51,982 nucleotides of DNA from Cyclobacterium qasimii M12-11B (GCF_000427295.1 NZ_ATNM01000089.1:1-51982); one strand, 5' to 3'. Counted from the stretch's first letter, positions 8,278 through 18,105 are shown. Numbers and translations: made by a program. The notes: generated from the sequence alone by a model not told the origin.

Positions 8278-9546
8278 ATGAAAAGAGATCAATTAATATT
8301 TGACCTGATAGGGAAGGAAGAGGATAGACAGAAAAGAGGGATAGAGCTGATCGCCTCTGAAAATTTCACTAGTAAGCAGGTTATGGAAGCAGCAGGAAGT
8401 GTGCTGACTAACAAATATGCCGAAGGTCTACCAAAAAAACGGTATTATGGTGGTTGTGAAGTAGTAGATGAAATTGAGCAAATTGCTATAGATCGCGCCA
8501 AAGCACTCTTTGGAGCATCATGGGCAAATGTTCAACCTCACTCTGGAGCACAAGCCAATGCAGCTGTATTTTTAGCTTGTCTAAATGCAGGTGATTCCAT
8601 TTTAGGTTTTGATCTTTCTCACGGTGGACACCTTACACATGGTTCTCCTGTAAATTTCTCAGGTAAACTTTACGATCCTCACTTTTATGGGGTGGAACAA
8701 GAAACTGGTGTGATCGACTACGACAAAGTTGAAGAACAAGCTAAACTAGTTAATCCTAAATTATTGATCTGTGGCGCATCTGCTTACAGTCGTGATTGGG
8801 ATTATGAAAGATTACGAGCCATTGCAGATGAAGTAGGTGCAATATTGCTTGCAGATATTTCTCATCCATCAGGGCTTATAGCCAGAGGTTTATTGAATGA
8901 TCCTTTGGAGTTCTGTCATGTGGTTACTACTACAACGCATAAGACGCTTAGAGGTCCTCGAGGAGGGTTGATCCTTATGAGAGATGATTTCGATAATCCA
9001 TTTGGCTTGAAAAATCCAAAAGGAGAATTGAGAAAAATGTCTGCTTTATTGGATTCTGGGGTTTTTCCTGGAACTCAGGGCGGTCCTTTGGAACACATAA
9101 TTGCAGCTAAGGCCATAGCTTTTGAAGAAGCACTATCCGACGAATACATGGAATATGTAGTCCAGGTTAAGAAAAATGCGGCTGTAATGGCAGAAGCTTT
9201 TGTAGAAAAAGGCTACCAAATCATTTCTGGTGGTACGGACAATCACATGATGCTGATTGACCTTCGAAACAAAGAACTTACTGGCAAAATTGCCGAAAAT
9301 ACGCTTGGAAAAGTGGACATAACCATTAATAAAAACATGGTTCCATTCGATACCAAGTCTCCGTTTGTTACCTCTGGAATGCGTATCGGTACTGCAGCCA
9401 TCACTACTCGTGGGCTAGTGGAAGCGGATATGTTGAAAATAGTAGAATTGATAGATCAGTCGCTTTCGAGCCATGAGGACGATGCGAAACTGGCAGAAAT
9501 TAAGGCTACTGTTAACGACTGGATGGTACAATTTCCTTTATATTAA
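8278..9546 (+). CDS. glyA: serine hydroxymethyltransferase
   Basis: Converts serine and tetrahydrofolate to glycine and 5,10-methylene-tetrahydrofolate, the main cellular source of one-carbon units, using pyridoxal phosphate. The 422-residue protein has the family N-terminal block [11 protein letters not shown] (near residues 23-33), [10 protein letters not shown], and the PLP-lysine motif [13 protein letters not shown]. The frame is open to 8188 upstream, but the family begins close to [11 protein letters not shown], so ATG 8278 is chosen. Length agrees with bacterial GlyA. tatC and rpiB follow at 11 and 12 bases, suggesting one transcript. purU, another folate one-carbon gene, lies 8 kb downstream. 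Confidence 0.97.
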   Translation: MKRDQLIFDLIGKEEDRQKRGIELIASENFTSKQVMEAAGSVLTNKYAEGLPKKRYYGGCEVVDEIEQIAIDRAKALFGASWANVQPHSGAQANAAVFLACLNAGDSILGFDLSHGGHLTHGSPVNFSGKLYDPHFYGVEQETGVIDYDKVEEQAKLVNPKLLICGASAYSRDWDYERLRAIADEVGAILLADISHPSGLIARGLLNDPLEFCHVVTTTTHKTLRGPRGGLILMRDDFDNPFGLKNPKGELRKMSALLDSGVFPGTQGGPLEHIIAAKAIAFEEALSDEYMEYVVQVKKNAAVMAEAFVEKGYQIISGGTDNHMMLIDLRNKELTGKIAENTLGKVDITINKNMVPFDTKSPFVTSGMRIGTAAITTRGLVEADMLKIVELIDQSLSSHEDDAKLAEIKATVNDWMVQFPLY

Positions 9547-9557
9547 AATAAAAATAA

Positions 9558-10403
9558 GTGGCACTGGATCAATATAACGAAGAAGAAGAGGAAGAAGAGA
9601 ATGGCATGTCCTTTCTGGACCATTTAGAACAGTTGAGATGGCATTTACTGCGATCGGTATCGGCTATTCTTGTTTTTATGGTTCTTGCATTTCTTTCCAA
9701 AGGATTTGTGTTTGGTCAGGTAATCCTTGGTCCTTCCAAAGTAGATTTTATTACCTATAGACTGCTTTGTCAGCTATCGGATATACTGTCACTTCCAGCC
9801 CTTTGCATTGATCAACTCCCTTTTATCATCCAAAGTAGGCAGATGACAGGGCAGTTTTCTATGCACGTCACCTCCAGTTTGGTGGTTGGGTTAATAGTTG
9901 CTTTCCCCTATGTCTTTTGGGAAGTGTGGAAATTTATCAGTCCAGGCTTGTACTCTAAGGAACGAAGTGCTGCAAGAGGAGCTGTTTTCTTTGTAAGTTT
10001 ATTGTTCTTCTTAGGTGCCAGTTTCGGGTATTTTATTTTATCACCGCTTTCCATCAACTTCCTTTCAAACTATCAACTGGATCCGTCCATAGCGAATGAG
10101 TTTGATATTACCTCCTATGTTTCAACATTGGTAATGTTGGTTTTGGCTTCGGCAGTGATGTTTCAGCTTCCGGTAGTTATTTATTTCCTAACACAAGCAG
10201 GACTTGTTTCCTCTACGATGCTTAAGGCATATAGAAGACACTCAATTGTTGTGATCTTAGTGTTATCGGCAGTAATCACACCACCAGATGTGATCAGTCA
10301 GATCTTGATTGCGATGCCTATACTTGTGCTTTATGAAACAGGTATAATGATAGCAAAACGTTTGGAAAGAAAACGTAGAGAAGAAGAACTGGAAGACAAA
10401 TAA
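9558..10403 (+). CDS. tatC: twin-arginine translocase subunit TatC
   Basis: The receptor subunit of the Tat pathway that exports folded proteins across the inner membrane. The 281-residue protein begins (GTG start) with an acidic run of glutamates, then the signature MSFLDHLEQLRWHLLRS at about residues 17-33, six hydrophobic segments, the loop FPYVFWEVWKFISPGLYSKE and the cytoplasmic turn YRRHSIVVILVLSAVITPPD. The insertion between the first two helices (FITYRLLCQLSDILSLPALC) is of the kind seen in Bacteroidota TatC. The in-frame ATG at residue 17 is an alternative start but would leave almost no cytoplasmic N-terminus. No tatA/tatB is present in the window. Confidence 0.93.
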   Translation: MALDQYNEEEEEEENGMSFLDHLEQLRWHLLRSVSAILVFMVLAFLSKGFVFGQVILGPSKVDFITYRLLCQLSDILSLPALCIDQLPFIIQSRQMTGQFSMHVTSSLVVGLIVAFPYVFWEVWKFISPGLYSKERSAARGAVFFVSLLFFLGASFGYFILSPLSINFLSNYQLDPSIANEFDITSYVSTLVMLVLASAVMFQLPVVIYFLTQAGLVSSTMLKAYRRHSIVVILVLSAVITPPDVISQILIAMPILVLYETGIMIAKRLERKRREEELEDK

Positions 10404-10415
10404 TAAATCAAAGGT

Positions 10416-10853
10416 ATGTCAAAAATAATCGCAATAGGAGGAGACCATGCAGGATTCACCTATAAGCAAGAGTTAATAGAAGTGCTGCAGAAGAAAGGTT
10501 TCGAAGTAAAGGACTTTGGTCCTTATTCTGAGGGATCAGTTGATTATCCTGATTTTATCCATCCATTGTGTGATGCGATAACTTCTGGAGAAATTGAACG
10601 CGGTATAATTATTTGTGGCAGTGGGAATGGTGTTGCCATTACAGCGAATAAGCACCAGGGAATTAGGGCCGCTATTTGCTGGAATGAGGAATTGGCATCA
10701 CTTTCCAGACAGCACAATGACGCTAACCTAATATCGATACCAGCCAGATTTGTTACTTTCGAGCTAGCAGAAAAAATGGTTGATATTTTCCTTGAAACAG
10801 AATTTGAAGGTGGAAGACATGCCCGAAGGGTAGATAAAATCGCCTGTAAATAA
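10416..10853 (+). CDS. rpiB: ribose-5-phosphate isomerase B
   Basis: Interconverts ribose-5-phosphate and ribulose-5-phosphate in the non-oxidative pentose phosphate pathway. The 145-residue product has the RpiB landmarks GGDHAGFTYKQ at residues 8-18, the catalytic cysteine and anion loop IIICGSGNGVAITANKH around 65-81, AAICWNEELASLSRQHNDANL, and the C-terminal GGRHARRVDKI. Length is typical. It is 12 bases after tatC and is the last gene of the glyA-tatC-rpiB run; it converges on a membrane-protein gene downstream. Confidence 0.94.
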   Translation: MSKIIAIGGDHAGFTYKQELIEVLQKKGFEVKDFGPYSEGSVDYPDFIHPLCDAITSGEIERGIIICGSGNGVAITANKHQGIRAAICWNEELASLSRQHNDANLISIPARFVTFELAEKMVDIFLETEFEGGRHARRVDKIACK

Positions 10854-10854
10854 T

Positions 10855-10871
10855 TAGAAATATAATTTCTA
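10855..10871. terminator. weak AT-rich hairpin between converging genes
   Basis: TAGAAAT at 10855-10861 and ATTTCTA at 10865-10871 form a perfect 7 bp stem with a 3-base loop directly after the rpiB stop. It is short and AT-rich with no clear T run, so it is at best a weak bidirectional stop. Confidence 0.25.
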
Positions 10872-10877
10872 CCAGGT

Positions 10878-12284
10878 TTATTCCTGTACTCCCCTATATA
10901 TTAGTCCATTTTCGGATCTGGTATATAGGGGTTTTAATTTTGGTAGATCCTGGATCCAGGAGTCAAAAACAGCTGCTTCATCTATGATTATATCAGGGTT
11001 CTCTTTTTTCAAATCCTGATAGAATCTTGTTTTCCATTTCATTTCCCCCATTTTAGCAAAGTAGATTTCTGTAAGCCTAAAATTCAGGTATGGGCTTGCC
11101 ATTACAGCGTTTTGGTAAGCGCTATGATTGTCCCCCAAAACCATTACTGTTTTGCCTTCGGGTATTTCATTCAGAGCCGTAGTTTCTTGTTTATAATTGT
11201 CAAAAGAAGCGTCATTTAACAAATAAAAGGTCCAACTGTACCCGATCAACGGGACAATTAGAAAATAACTGTAGCCGATAACATTTTGTGCCAGTTTATT
11301 TTTTGTGATAGTGAAAAAGTGGGTGATGAAATATGCCAATACCGGTATGGTACTTATAAACTGGAAGGGGCTTACCCTGTCCATTAAAAAAAACATGCCT
11401 ATATTAAAGAGTAAGAAGAGGAAGAAAAGTTGATTTTGCTTTTGCTGGTTTACAGTCATTCTCCTTAGAACATTGTTTTTGAAATAACCTATGATGGCAA
11501 TTGCAACTGGCAAAGTGAAGAGATAGCTGAGGTCTTTAAAATTGACATGATAGATTTTCTCTAATTTTAAAGCCAAAGTGAAATACATTTCTATGAAATT
11601 GGACAACCCGTCTTTCCAGAAATAAAACAAAGCACAAAAGACTACCGGTAAAAGGAATGCCGTAAGTATGAGCGAAAGTTGCTGAAAAGAAAATCCATTG
11701 ATGAGTAATCCAGAGAAAATCAACAAGGGTAAAAACAATAAGTACGGAAAATGAAAACAAAATGCAATACCTGCAAAAAGCCCCATAAGTAGAATAGATG
11801 GAACGGTGTTGGTATTGACGGAAGTTTGGCTTAAAAGTCTTGAGAGTGCCAACAAAACAAAGGTGCTACCCATCAAGGCCGGAGAAAGTGTCATGAAGTC
11901 GAAAGACAGTTGAAACAAGACCATCATTACAAAAGCAGGGAGGTAGTTTGAATCATCATATGCATTATTTTGTATGAGCATGTGATTGGTATAAAACACC
12001 TGAAAAAATAGGATCAAGAAAGCGATGATTCTGAAGGAAAAAACTGAATTGGAAAACAGCAAGTCATTCACCCAATAGACCATGGCAGAAAATGGACCCG
12101 TATTGTCAATAATATCCACGTATAGGAGGTTTCCTTCAGCCATTTGTTGCCCTAAAAGCCTCCAGATTAGTTCTGGTTGCAATAGGGGAACGTGCATTAG
12201 ATAGTAAGGAATCTGTAGCAGAATGAATAGGAAAAGAATTCCAATCATTCTTAGTGGGTCATTAATTTTGAAAAATTCCAGCAA
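10878..12284 (-). CDS. multi-pass membrane protein, possibly GT-C-like
   Basis: A 468-residue protein with about ten hydrophobic helices through residue 360 and then a soluble C-terminal domain of about 100 residues (VMVLGDNHSAYQNAVMAS, KKENPDIIIDEAAVFDSW). It starts on TTG at 12284, with FKINDPLRMIGILFLFILLQ forming the first helix after a short polar head. The layout, with loop YVDIIDNTGPFSAMVYW after the first helix, recalls a Cytophagales-conserved family related to dolichol-phosphate-mannose/GT-C type transferases, where an acidic residue in the first periplasmic loop is important. I see no decisive motif, so the enzymatic role is inference. It is divergent from rbfA. Confidence 0.65.
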   Translation of the reverse strand: MLEFFKINDPLRMIGILFLFILLQIPYYLMHVPLLQPELIWRLLGQQMAEGNLLYVDIIDNTGPFSAMVYWVNDLLFSNSVFSFRIIAFLILFFQVFYTNHMLIQNNAYDDSNYLPAFVMMVLFQLSFDFMTLSPALMGSTFVLLALSRLLSQTSVNTNTVPSILLMGLFAGIAFCFHFPYLLFLPLLIFSGLLINGFSFQQLSLILTAFLLPVVFCALFYFWKDGLSNFIEMYFTLALKLEKIYHVNFKDLSYLFTLPVAIAIIGYFKNNVLRRMTVNQQKQNQLFFLFLLFNIGMFFLMDRVSPFQFISTIPVLAYFITHFFTITKNKLAQNVIGYSYFLIVPLIGYSWTFYLLNDASFDNYKQETTALNEIPEGKTVMVLGDNHSAYQNAVMASPYLNFRLTEIYFAKMGEMKWKTRFYQDLKKENPDIIIDEAAVFDSWIQDLPKLKPLYTRSENGLIYRGVQE

Positions 12285-12342
12285 GGTCTATATTTATTTT
12301 ATAACTCAATTTACGAAATTAAAGGTTACCCGTATATTTCAC

Positions 12343-12350
12343 TAAATTTG
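12343..12350 (+). promoter_or_regulatory. rbfA -7 promoter element candidate
   Basis: TAAATTTG is a perfect TAnnTTTG element in the gap between divergent genes. A start near 12357 would leave a leader of about 14 bases before ATG 12371. The -33 region (TAAA at 12320-12323, 19 bases upstream) is a poor match. Confidence 0.4.
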
Positions 12351-12370
12351 TGAAGATTAAATATTTTAAA

Positions 12371-12760
12371 ATGGAGAGTAAACGACAACAAAAATATTCC
12401 AAACTGATCCAAAAGGAGTTGGGTGAAATATTTCAGAAGGAAGGACGAGCGATAGTTGGTCAGGCCATGGTTACAGTTACCAGGGTTTTAATGAGCCCAG
12501 ATCTGGCCCTTGCAAAAATCAATTTGAGCTTCTTATTAGGCGAAAATACGGTTTTGTTTGATAAAGTTGATAGTAATAAAGGACAGATTCGAAAGTTTCT
12601 TGGAAGAAGAATAGGGAAATCTGTAAGGATCATTCCTGAGTTGGCTTTCTTCTTAGATGAATCAGCAGCTTATGCCCAGCATATGGATGGCGTCATTTCC
12701 AAACTCAATATCCCTGAGGCTCCTGAGCAAGAGGATGATGATGAGGAAGACGAAGATTAA
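12371..12760 (+). CDS. rbfA: 30S ribosome-binding factor A
   Basis: A small KH-like-fold protein that binds the 30S subunit and assists late maturation of the 16S rRNA 5' end. The 129-residue product from ATG 12371 (MESKRQQKYSKLIQKELGEI) shows the typical basic first helix, VTVTRVLMSPDLALAKINLSF in the middle strand region, and IGKSVRIIPELAFFLDESAAYA (described here in part), ending in a very acidic tail (EQEDDDEEDED). The frame is open from a GTG at 12350, which coincides with the last base of a promoter-like element and is rejected. An LolC/E-type permease gene follows after 174 bases. Confidence 0.93.
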   Translation: MESKRQQKYSKLIQKELGEIFQKEGRAIVGQAMVTVTRVLMSPDLALAKINLSFLLGENTVLFDKVDSNKGQIRKFLGRRIGKSVRIIPELAFFLDESAAYAQHMDGVISKLNIPEAPEQEDDDEEDED

Positions 12761-12768
12761 AATCGAAA

Positions 12769-12837
12769 TATGCAATAGGTGGAAAATTAGGTATCTAAAT
12801 CCTTTTACGAGTTAGTTAAGGGAAATCCTATTGCATA
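12769..12837. repeat. 11-bp perfect inverted repeat between rbfA and the permease gene
   Basis: TATGCAATAGG at 12769-12779 is repeated in inverse as CCTATTGCATA at 12827-12837, with 47 bases between. Inside, TTAGGTATCTAA forms a smaller hairpin. CGAGTTA occurs inside the loop and again just outside the right arm. There is no T run, so it is not a standard terminator. It could be an mRNA structure or a small repeat remnant. Confidence 0.5.
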
Positions 12838-12934
12838 ATCCGAGTTAAACCTTTTAAAGGTTTTATTTAATACTAATTTTATAAAGTTAAAGAATAGCTA
12901 TTGTATATTTCAGGTTAAGGCTAATTAGACAAAA

Positions 12935-14158
12935 TTGAATCTCTCCTATTTTATAGCATCCAGGTATTTTAGAAGTAAAGCCAAGAAGAATTTTATAACC
13001 GTTCTTTCCAGAATATCGATGGTAGGAGTTGCTGTAGGGACAATGGCATTGGTCGTGGTGCTGTCGGTTTTTAATGGTTTGGAAGACTTGATAAAAGGAC
13101 TGTATGCTTCCTTTGATGCTGACCTTAAAGTAATGCCTTATGAAGGGAAGTCTTTTGAAGTTGATGATGCCTTTTTAGCAGAGATTAACAAACTAGAAGG
13201 GATAGAGATTCTGACAGAAGTTATCGAAGATAACGCCTTGGTGAAGTACGGAGATCACCAGGTTGTCGCAACGTTGAAAGGCGTGTCGGGTAATTTCCTC
13301 GCTCAAGATAGGTTTAAAGATGGTTATCTCAATGGAGAATTGAGTTTAGGGGAGGAAAACCGGCCTCAGGCATTGATAGGTCGTGGGTTATCTTATTTTT
13401 TACTGCTCAACCTTGACAATGAATTTGATTTGATACAAGTTTTTTACCCAAAAGATCCCAAATCAGGAAGCATAGATCCATCAAGCATGTACAATAGGGA
13501 AGTCATTCAGCCCGCAGGGATTTTTAGCGTAGAAAAGCAAATTGATGATGAATTTCTTATTGTGCCCTTGGATTTTGCCTCCAAATTGTTGGAATATGGA
13601 AACAGAAGAACGGGCCTTGAAATTATGGTAGCGGAAGGGTATAATGTACAAACAGTGAAAGCTGAATTAAGAAGCTTGCTTGGAGAGGCTTTTATCGTTC
13701 AAGACAGTGATGAACAACACGCAAGTCTTTTGATGACAATTAGATTAGAGAAATTATTCGTGTTTTTAACGCTTACATTTATTTTGGCGGTTGCTTCCTT
13801 CAATATATTTTTCTCTTTAAGTATGCTGGCCATAGAAAAGAAAAAAGACATTGCTGTATTAATCGCTATGGGAGGGACAAAAAAACTAATCCGCTCCATC
13901 TATCTAAAGGAAGGTGCCATTATTGCTTTTACTGGTGCTTTGGTTGGTCTGGTTTTGGGTTTTTTGATTTGTTGGACGCAAGACACCTATGGACTTGTTT
14001 CACTAGGGGTAAGCTCATCTGTAATAGATGCCTACCCTGTCAAAATGCAATGGACAGATTTTTTATACACTAGTTTAAGTGTGGTAATTATCACAATGAT
14101 AGCCTCTTATCGTCCTGCATTGATAGCCTCTCGAGTGAACACTACCGATCATTTGTAA
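12935..14158 (+). CDS. LolC/LolE-type ABC transporter permease (FtsX/MacB-like)
   Basis: A 407-residue membrane protein with the LolC/E architecture: an N-terminal helix (residues about 20-45, ISMVGVAVGTMALVVVLSVF), a periplasmic domain of about 220 residues, and three C-terminal helices carrying the FtsX-like domain (EKKKDIAVLIAMGGTKKLIRS is the coupling region). Such permeases extract lipoproteins from the inner membrane for transport to the outer membrane; a related role in lipid or peptide export is possible. The start is TTG 12935, supported by the family N-terminus LSYFIASRYFRSK. No ATPase gene is adjacent, so the nucleotide-binding partner is encoded elsewhere. Confidence 0.86.
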   Translation: MNLSYFIASRYFRSKAKKNFITVLSRISMVGVAVGTMALVVVLSVFNGLEDLIKGLYASFDADLKVMPYEGKSFEVDDAFLAEINKLEGIEILTEVIEDNALVKYGDHQVVATLKGVSGNFLAQDRFKDGYLNGELSLGEENRPQALIGRGLSYFLLLNLDNEFDLIQVFYPKDPKSGSIDPSSMYNREVIQPAGIFSVEKQIDDEFLIVPLDFASKLLEYGNRRTGLEIMVAEGYNVQTVKAELRSLLGEAFIVQDSDEQHASLLMTIRLEKLFVFLTLTFILAVASFNIFFSLSMLAIEKKKDIAVLIAMGGTKKLIRSIYLKEGAIIAFTGALVGLVLGFLICWTQDTYGLVSLGVSSSVIDAYPVKMQWTDFLYTSLSVVIITMIASYRPALIASRVNTTDHL

Positions 14159-14258
14159 GGTTTTAAATGTAGGATTTATTTAATTGTTTTAAATATTTCT
14201 GTAATTTGCAAACTGCCAATTTCTTAAAAAAGCACATTTTAGTTTAAATCTTGTTTTA

Positions 14259-17195
14259 ATGAAAGTAGCTTCAGATAAGCCATTTGAAATCGTTTATTCC
14301 CTGTTTAACCATGAATTTTTAGGAATTCTATTTGAGTCCTTTGCCGTCCAACTTGACGAAAAGGGAAGATTGTCATTTGCTTATCAGAATATTTCCTATC
14401 AAAATGCCCGGGAGTTTGAGGAGAGGTTGGACGATACAGATTTGGAGCTGATCAAATTGATGGACAGCATGCAGCAGGAAGCCATTGTCAAGAAGTACAA
14501 TGTGAAAAACAACAAACCCAAAGAATTCTTAAGGAAGGTCTTTGATAAAGAGCATTCAATTCAATCCCATAAGGAAGTACAAAAACTAATAGAAGCAAAA
14601 TTAGAAATTACACGTGCTAAAATATTAGAGAAAATTCAGCAGAAGCGACTTTTTGAAATGGGTAATGATGGCAATCCTGTTTGGAAGGAAATTGCCGTAA
14701 TGCCTGAAAAAGCCTCTGTTTTATTCCACTTTAGAAGGAATGAAGAAAACACGCATTATTTCCCAACAATTAAGTACCAGGGAGAGAAAATTGAATGGCA
14801 GTACAAAGGCAGTTATTTGATTTGTAACCAGCCAGCATGGTTGGTGGTAGACGCTATGCTGGTTAGTTTTGAAAAGGCCGTAGATGGTAAGAAATTATTG
14901 CCTTTCTTAAGTAAAAAATTCATCGTTATACCTCGTAAAGTTGAAGATAGCTATTACCGGAAATTTGTTACGCAGTTGGTTGCCTCATTTGATGTTTATG
15001 CCAAAGGCTTTGAAATAAAAGTAGCACGGGACAATCCAGAACCTGTACTTTACCTTGGTGAATTGCAAGGAAATCCTTCAGTGGATATGTTCGGCAAAAA
15101 GATATCTGCAGATGAAGAAGAGAAAATGGTTTTCGACCTAAGGTTTAAGTATGGCGATTATTCCTTTAAAGCAGATCAAGTCAAACCAACCAATGTAGAA
15201 CTGGAGAAGATTGGAGATGAATACATCTTTTATAAGGTGGTAAGAGATTTGAAGAAGGAAAGCTTTTATGGCAATTATTTGAAGGAGAATGGTCTTTCAG
15301 TACGTACTGGGAGGCAGTCAATGCCCAAAAGAGAGGCCTATGAATGGATTATTAATCACCGGCCTGAATTGGATGATTTGGGCATTAAAATCCAGCAAAC
15401 AGCTAACGAGAAAGGGAAAAATTACTTTATCGGGGCGGCTAAGATCACAGTTAGAATCAATGAGAAAATCGACTGGTTTGACGTAGAGGCCGTTGTTACA
15501 TTTGGGGACTTTGAGATTTCTTTCCAAAAGTTCAGGAAATTACTGCTCAAAGGAAAGTCTGAAATAGAATTGCCTAACAAAGAAATAGGGATTATTCCTA
15601 AATCATGGTTTGTGAATTATGGTGAAATTTTCTCTTTTATCGAGGAGGAGCAAAATGAAGACGGTAATTTCAAATTAAAGAAGCACCATATTGCTTTGGC
15701 TCAAGAATTGGAAAAGGGAAACCTGCTTAAATTGGGGCTTAGCGAAAGGCTTAACAAGCTTAAAGATTTCTCTACCATTGATGACTATCCACTTTCCAAT
15801 TTTTTTAAAGGAACCCTAAGGCCCTATCAAAAGGCTGGGTACAATTGGATGCGCTTTCTAAATGAATACAATTTTGGCGGTTGCCTGGCAGATGATATGG
15901 GGCTTGGTAAAACGGTTCAAACCCTTGCTTTGCTTGCCATGGAAAAGGAGCGCTCAGAAGGTACGACCTCCTTATTGGTAATGCCTACCTCCCTGATCTA
16001 TAACTGGGAACTAGAAGCCAGAAAATTTACGCCGAAATTAAAAATTCTAATCTACACAGGAACACAACGAATCAAGGACTGTAGTCAATTTGGACGTTAT
16101 GATTTGGTTTTGACTTCTTATGGCATTACCAGACTAGACATTGATATTCTCAAGGAATTTTATTTTAATTATATCATTCTTGATGAAAGCCAGGCCATAA
16201 AAAATCCGGACAGTATAATTTCAAAAGCAGTGGTTCAATTGAAAAGTAACCACAAATTAATACTTACAGGAACACCTGTGGAGAATGGTACAATGGACCT
16301 TTGGTCACAGATAAATTTTATCAACAGGGGGCTTTTAGGTGGACAGGCTGCATTCAAAAAACAGTTTCTTTTGCCCATTGAGAAGAAGAACGATAAGGAT
16401 AAAATCCTGAAATTAAATGCGATGATCAAACCTTTTATTCTTAGAAGGCTTAAATCTCAAGTCGCAACTGATCTTCCAGAGAAGGTGATCAATGTCAAAT
16501 ATTCTACGATGACACCTGACCAGGAACAGGCTTATGAGGAAGTTAAAAATTATTTCAGAGAGAAAATAATTGATGAAGCAAGTCTGCCAGGTAAATCTCA
16601 AAAATCCCTAACGCTGTTACGTGGACTTACCCAATTAAGGCAAATGGCTAATCATCCTAAAATGGCCGATGAGAATTATAAAGGGGATTCCGGGAAATTG
16701 GAAGATATCTCACACATGGTGAAATCTACAGTAAGCGAAGGGCATAAAGTGTTGATTTTTAGTCAATTTGTTCGTCACTTAAGTATTGTAAAATCTTTTC
16801 TAAATGAAGAGAAAATACCCTTTGCCTATCTTGATGGAGCGACCGTAGATCGACAAAAACAAGTGGCTTCTTTTCAAGAAAATCCTGATATAAAAGTTTT
16901 CTTGATCTCTCTTAAAGCGGGGGGAGTAGGCCTTAATTTGACCAAGGCTGAATATGTTTTCCTTCTGGATCCATGGTGGAATCCAGCAGTAGAAGCCCAG
17001 GCAATAGATAGAGCGCATCGGATTGGGCAGAAAAATAAGGTTATCATCTACAAGTTCATCACCAGAAATTCTGTTGAAGAAAAAATAATGGCGCTTCAGG
17101 AGCGGAAAATGGCACTTGCAGGAGAATTGATAAGTACCGAAGAGAGCTTTATTAAAAGCCTAAACCAAGAAGATATAGCGGCATTGCTTGACTAA
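14259..17195 (+). CDS. SNF2-family DEAD/DEAH-box helicase (RapA-like)
   Basis: A 978-residue SNF2-type double-stranded DNA translocase. The N-terminal 500 residues are poorly conserved, with a region resembling the SNF2-associated bacterial domain. The motor follows: motif I LADDMGLGKTVQTLALL near residue 545, motif Ia MPTSLIYNWELEA, motif II DESQAIKN (DESQ rather than DEAH, common in bacterial members), motif III LTGTPVENGTMDLWSQ, and the C-terminal lobe with IFSQFVRHL, FLISLKAGGVGLNLTKA and RAHRIGQKNKVIIY. Bacterial relatives remodel protein-DNA or polymerase-DNA complexes; the target is unknown. It stands alone in its own transcript. Confidence 0.92.
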   Translation: MKVASDKPFEIVYSLFNHEFLGILFESFAVQLDEKGRLSFAYQNISYQNAREFEERLDDTDLELIKLMDSMQQEAIVKKYNVKNNKPKEFLRKVFDKEHSIQSHKEVQKLIEAKLEITRAKILEKIQQKRLFEMGNDGNPVWKEIAVMPEKASVLFHFRRNEENTHYFPTIKYQGEKIEWQYKGSYLICNQPAWLVVDAMLVSFEKAVDGKKLLPFLSKKFIVIPRKVEDSYYRKFVTQLVASFDVYAKGFEIKVARDNPEPVLYLGELQGNPSVDMFGKKISADEEEKMVFDLRFKYGDYSFKADQVKPTNVELEKIGDEYIFYKVVRDLKKESFYGNYLKENGLSVRTGRQSMPKREAYEWIINHRPELDDLGIKIQQTANEKGKNYFIGAAKITVRINEKIDWFDVEAVVTFGDFEISFQKFRKLLLKGKSEIELPNKEIGIIPKSWFVNYGEIFSFIEEEQNEDGNFKLKKHHIALAQELEKGNLLKLGLSERLNKLKDFSTIDDYPLSNFFKGTLRPYQKAGYNWMRFLNEYNFGGCLADDMGLGKTVQTLALLAMEKERSEGTTSLLVMPTSLIYNWELEARKFTPKLKILIYTGTQRIKDCSQFGRYDLVLTSYGITRLDIDILKEFYFNYIILDESQAIKNPDSIISKAVVQLKSNHKLILTGTPVENGTMDLWSQINFINRGLLGGQAAFKKQFLLPIEKKNDKDKILKLNAMIKPFILRRLKSQVATDLPEKVINVKYSTMTPDQEQAYEEVKNYFREKIIDEASLPGKSQKSLTLLRGLTQLRQMANHPKMADENYKGDSGKLEDISHMVKSTVSEGHKVLIFSQFVRHLSIVKSFLNEEKIPFAYLDGATVDRQKQVASFQENPDIKVFLISLKAGGVGLNLTKAEYVFLLDPWWNPAVEAQAIDRAHRIGQKNKVIIYKFITRNSVEEKIMALQERKMALAGELISTEESFIKSLNQEDIAALLD

Positions 17196-17250
17196 TGACT
17201 CTCGGTATAATAATAAATGAAACATCTAAAAAATTTACCTTAAATATAAA

Positions 17251-18105
17251 ATGCATACAGCAATTTTAATCGTACAATGCAAAGACAATAAAGGGATTGT
17301 AGCAGCAGTTTCCCAGTTTCTATATGAAAACAATGGGAATATCTTAGCAGTAGATCAGCATGTTGACGATGATTTAGGTGATTTTTTTATGAGGGCTGAG
17401 TGGGAATTGGATACATTTGATATTGATAAAGACCACATTTTGCAGGAATTTAAAGCGAAGGTGGGGCAGCAGTTTGAAATGGATTATTCGCTTTCATTCA
17501 ACTTCCCTGTGCCAAGAATGGCTCTTTTTGTTTCAAAACTATCTCATTGTCTTTTTGATATTTTAAGCAGATACTATTCCGGTCAGTTTAACGTGGAAAT
17601 TCCATTGGTGATTTCTAATCATCCAGATTTAGAACCTGTTGTGAAGGCATTTGGTATTCCTTTTTATCACTTACCCGTTACCAAGGAGAATAAAGCTGAA
17701 CAAGAGAAAAAGCAGCTTGAATTAATGGTAGCACATAAGGTTGATTTTGTAGTACTTGCGAGGTATATGCAGATTTTGTCGGGAGATTTTGTGAAACACT
17801 TCCCCAACAATGTCATAAATATCCACCATTCCTTTTTACCAGCTTTTGTAGGAGCTAAGCCCTATCATGCGGCTTACAAGCGTGGGGTGAAGATCATTGG
17901 AGCAACTGCCCATTATGTAACCGAAGAGCTGGATGCAGGGCCTATAATTGAGCAGGATGTTGCCCGCGTTCGTCACCACAACACAGTAGAAGATCTGGTG
18001 CAAATAGGTCAAGACGTGGAGAAAGTAGTATTGTCCAAAGCCATCAAATATCATTTGGCACGGAAAGTACAAGTGGTCGGAAACCGAACGATAATTTTCA
18101 ATTAG
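17251..18105 (+). CDS. purU: formyltetrahydrofolate deformylase
   Basis: Hydrolyses 10-formyl-tetrahydrofolate to formate and tetrahydrofolate, balancing one-carbon pools and supplying formate. The 284-residue product has an N-terminal ACT domain (HTAILIVQCKDNKGIVAAVS, residues 2-21, then the DQHVD segment) and a C-terminal formyltransferase-like domain with LARYMQILSGDF, the catalytic stretch INIHHSFLPAFVGAKPYHAA and GATAHYVTEELDAGPIIEQD. The HHSFLPAF with the later ATAHYV and the Asp in the LDAGPII loop form the expected Asn/His/Asp-type site. A strong terminator follows 39 bases after the stop. Confidence 0.95.
   Translation: MHTAILIVQCKDNKGIVAAVSQFLYENNGNILAVDQHVDDDLGDFFMRAEWELDTFDIDKDHILQEFKAKVGQQFEMDYSLSFNFPVPRMALFVSKLSHCLFDILSRYYSGQFNVEIPLVISNHPDLEPVVKAFGIPFYHLPVTKENKAEQEKKQLELMVAHKVDFVVLARYMQILSGDFVKHFPNNVINIHHSFLPAFVGAKPYHAAYKRGVKIIGATAHYVTEELDAGPIIEQDVARVRHHNTVEDLVQIGQDVEKVVLSKAIKYHLARKVQVVGNRTIIFN

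Noticed and set aside
8043-8303. Open frame running into glyA in another frame
   Set aside because: No protein character, overlaps the glyA promoter candidate and start, and has no family resemblance.
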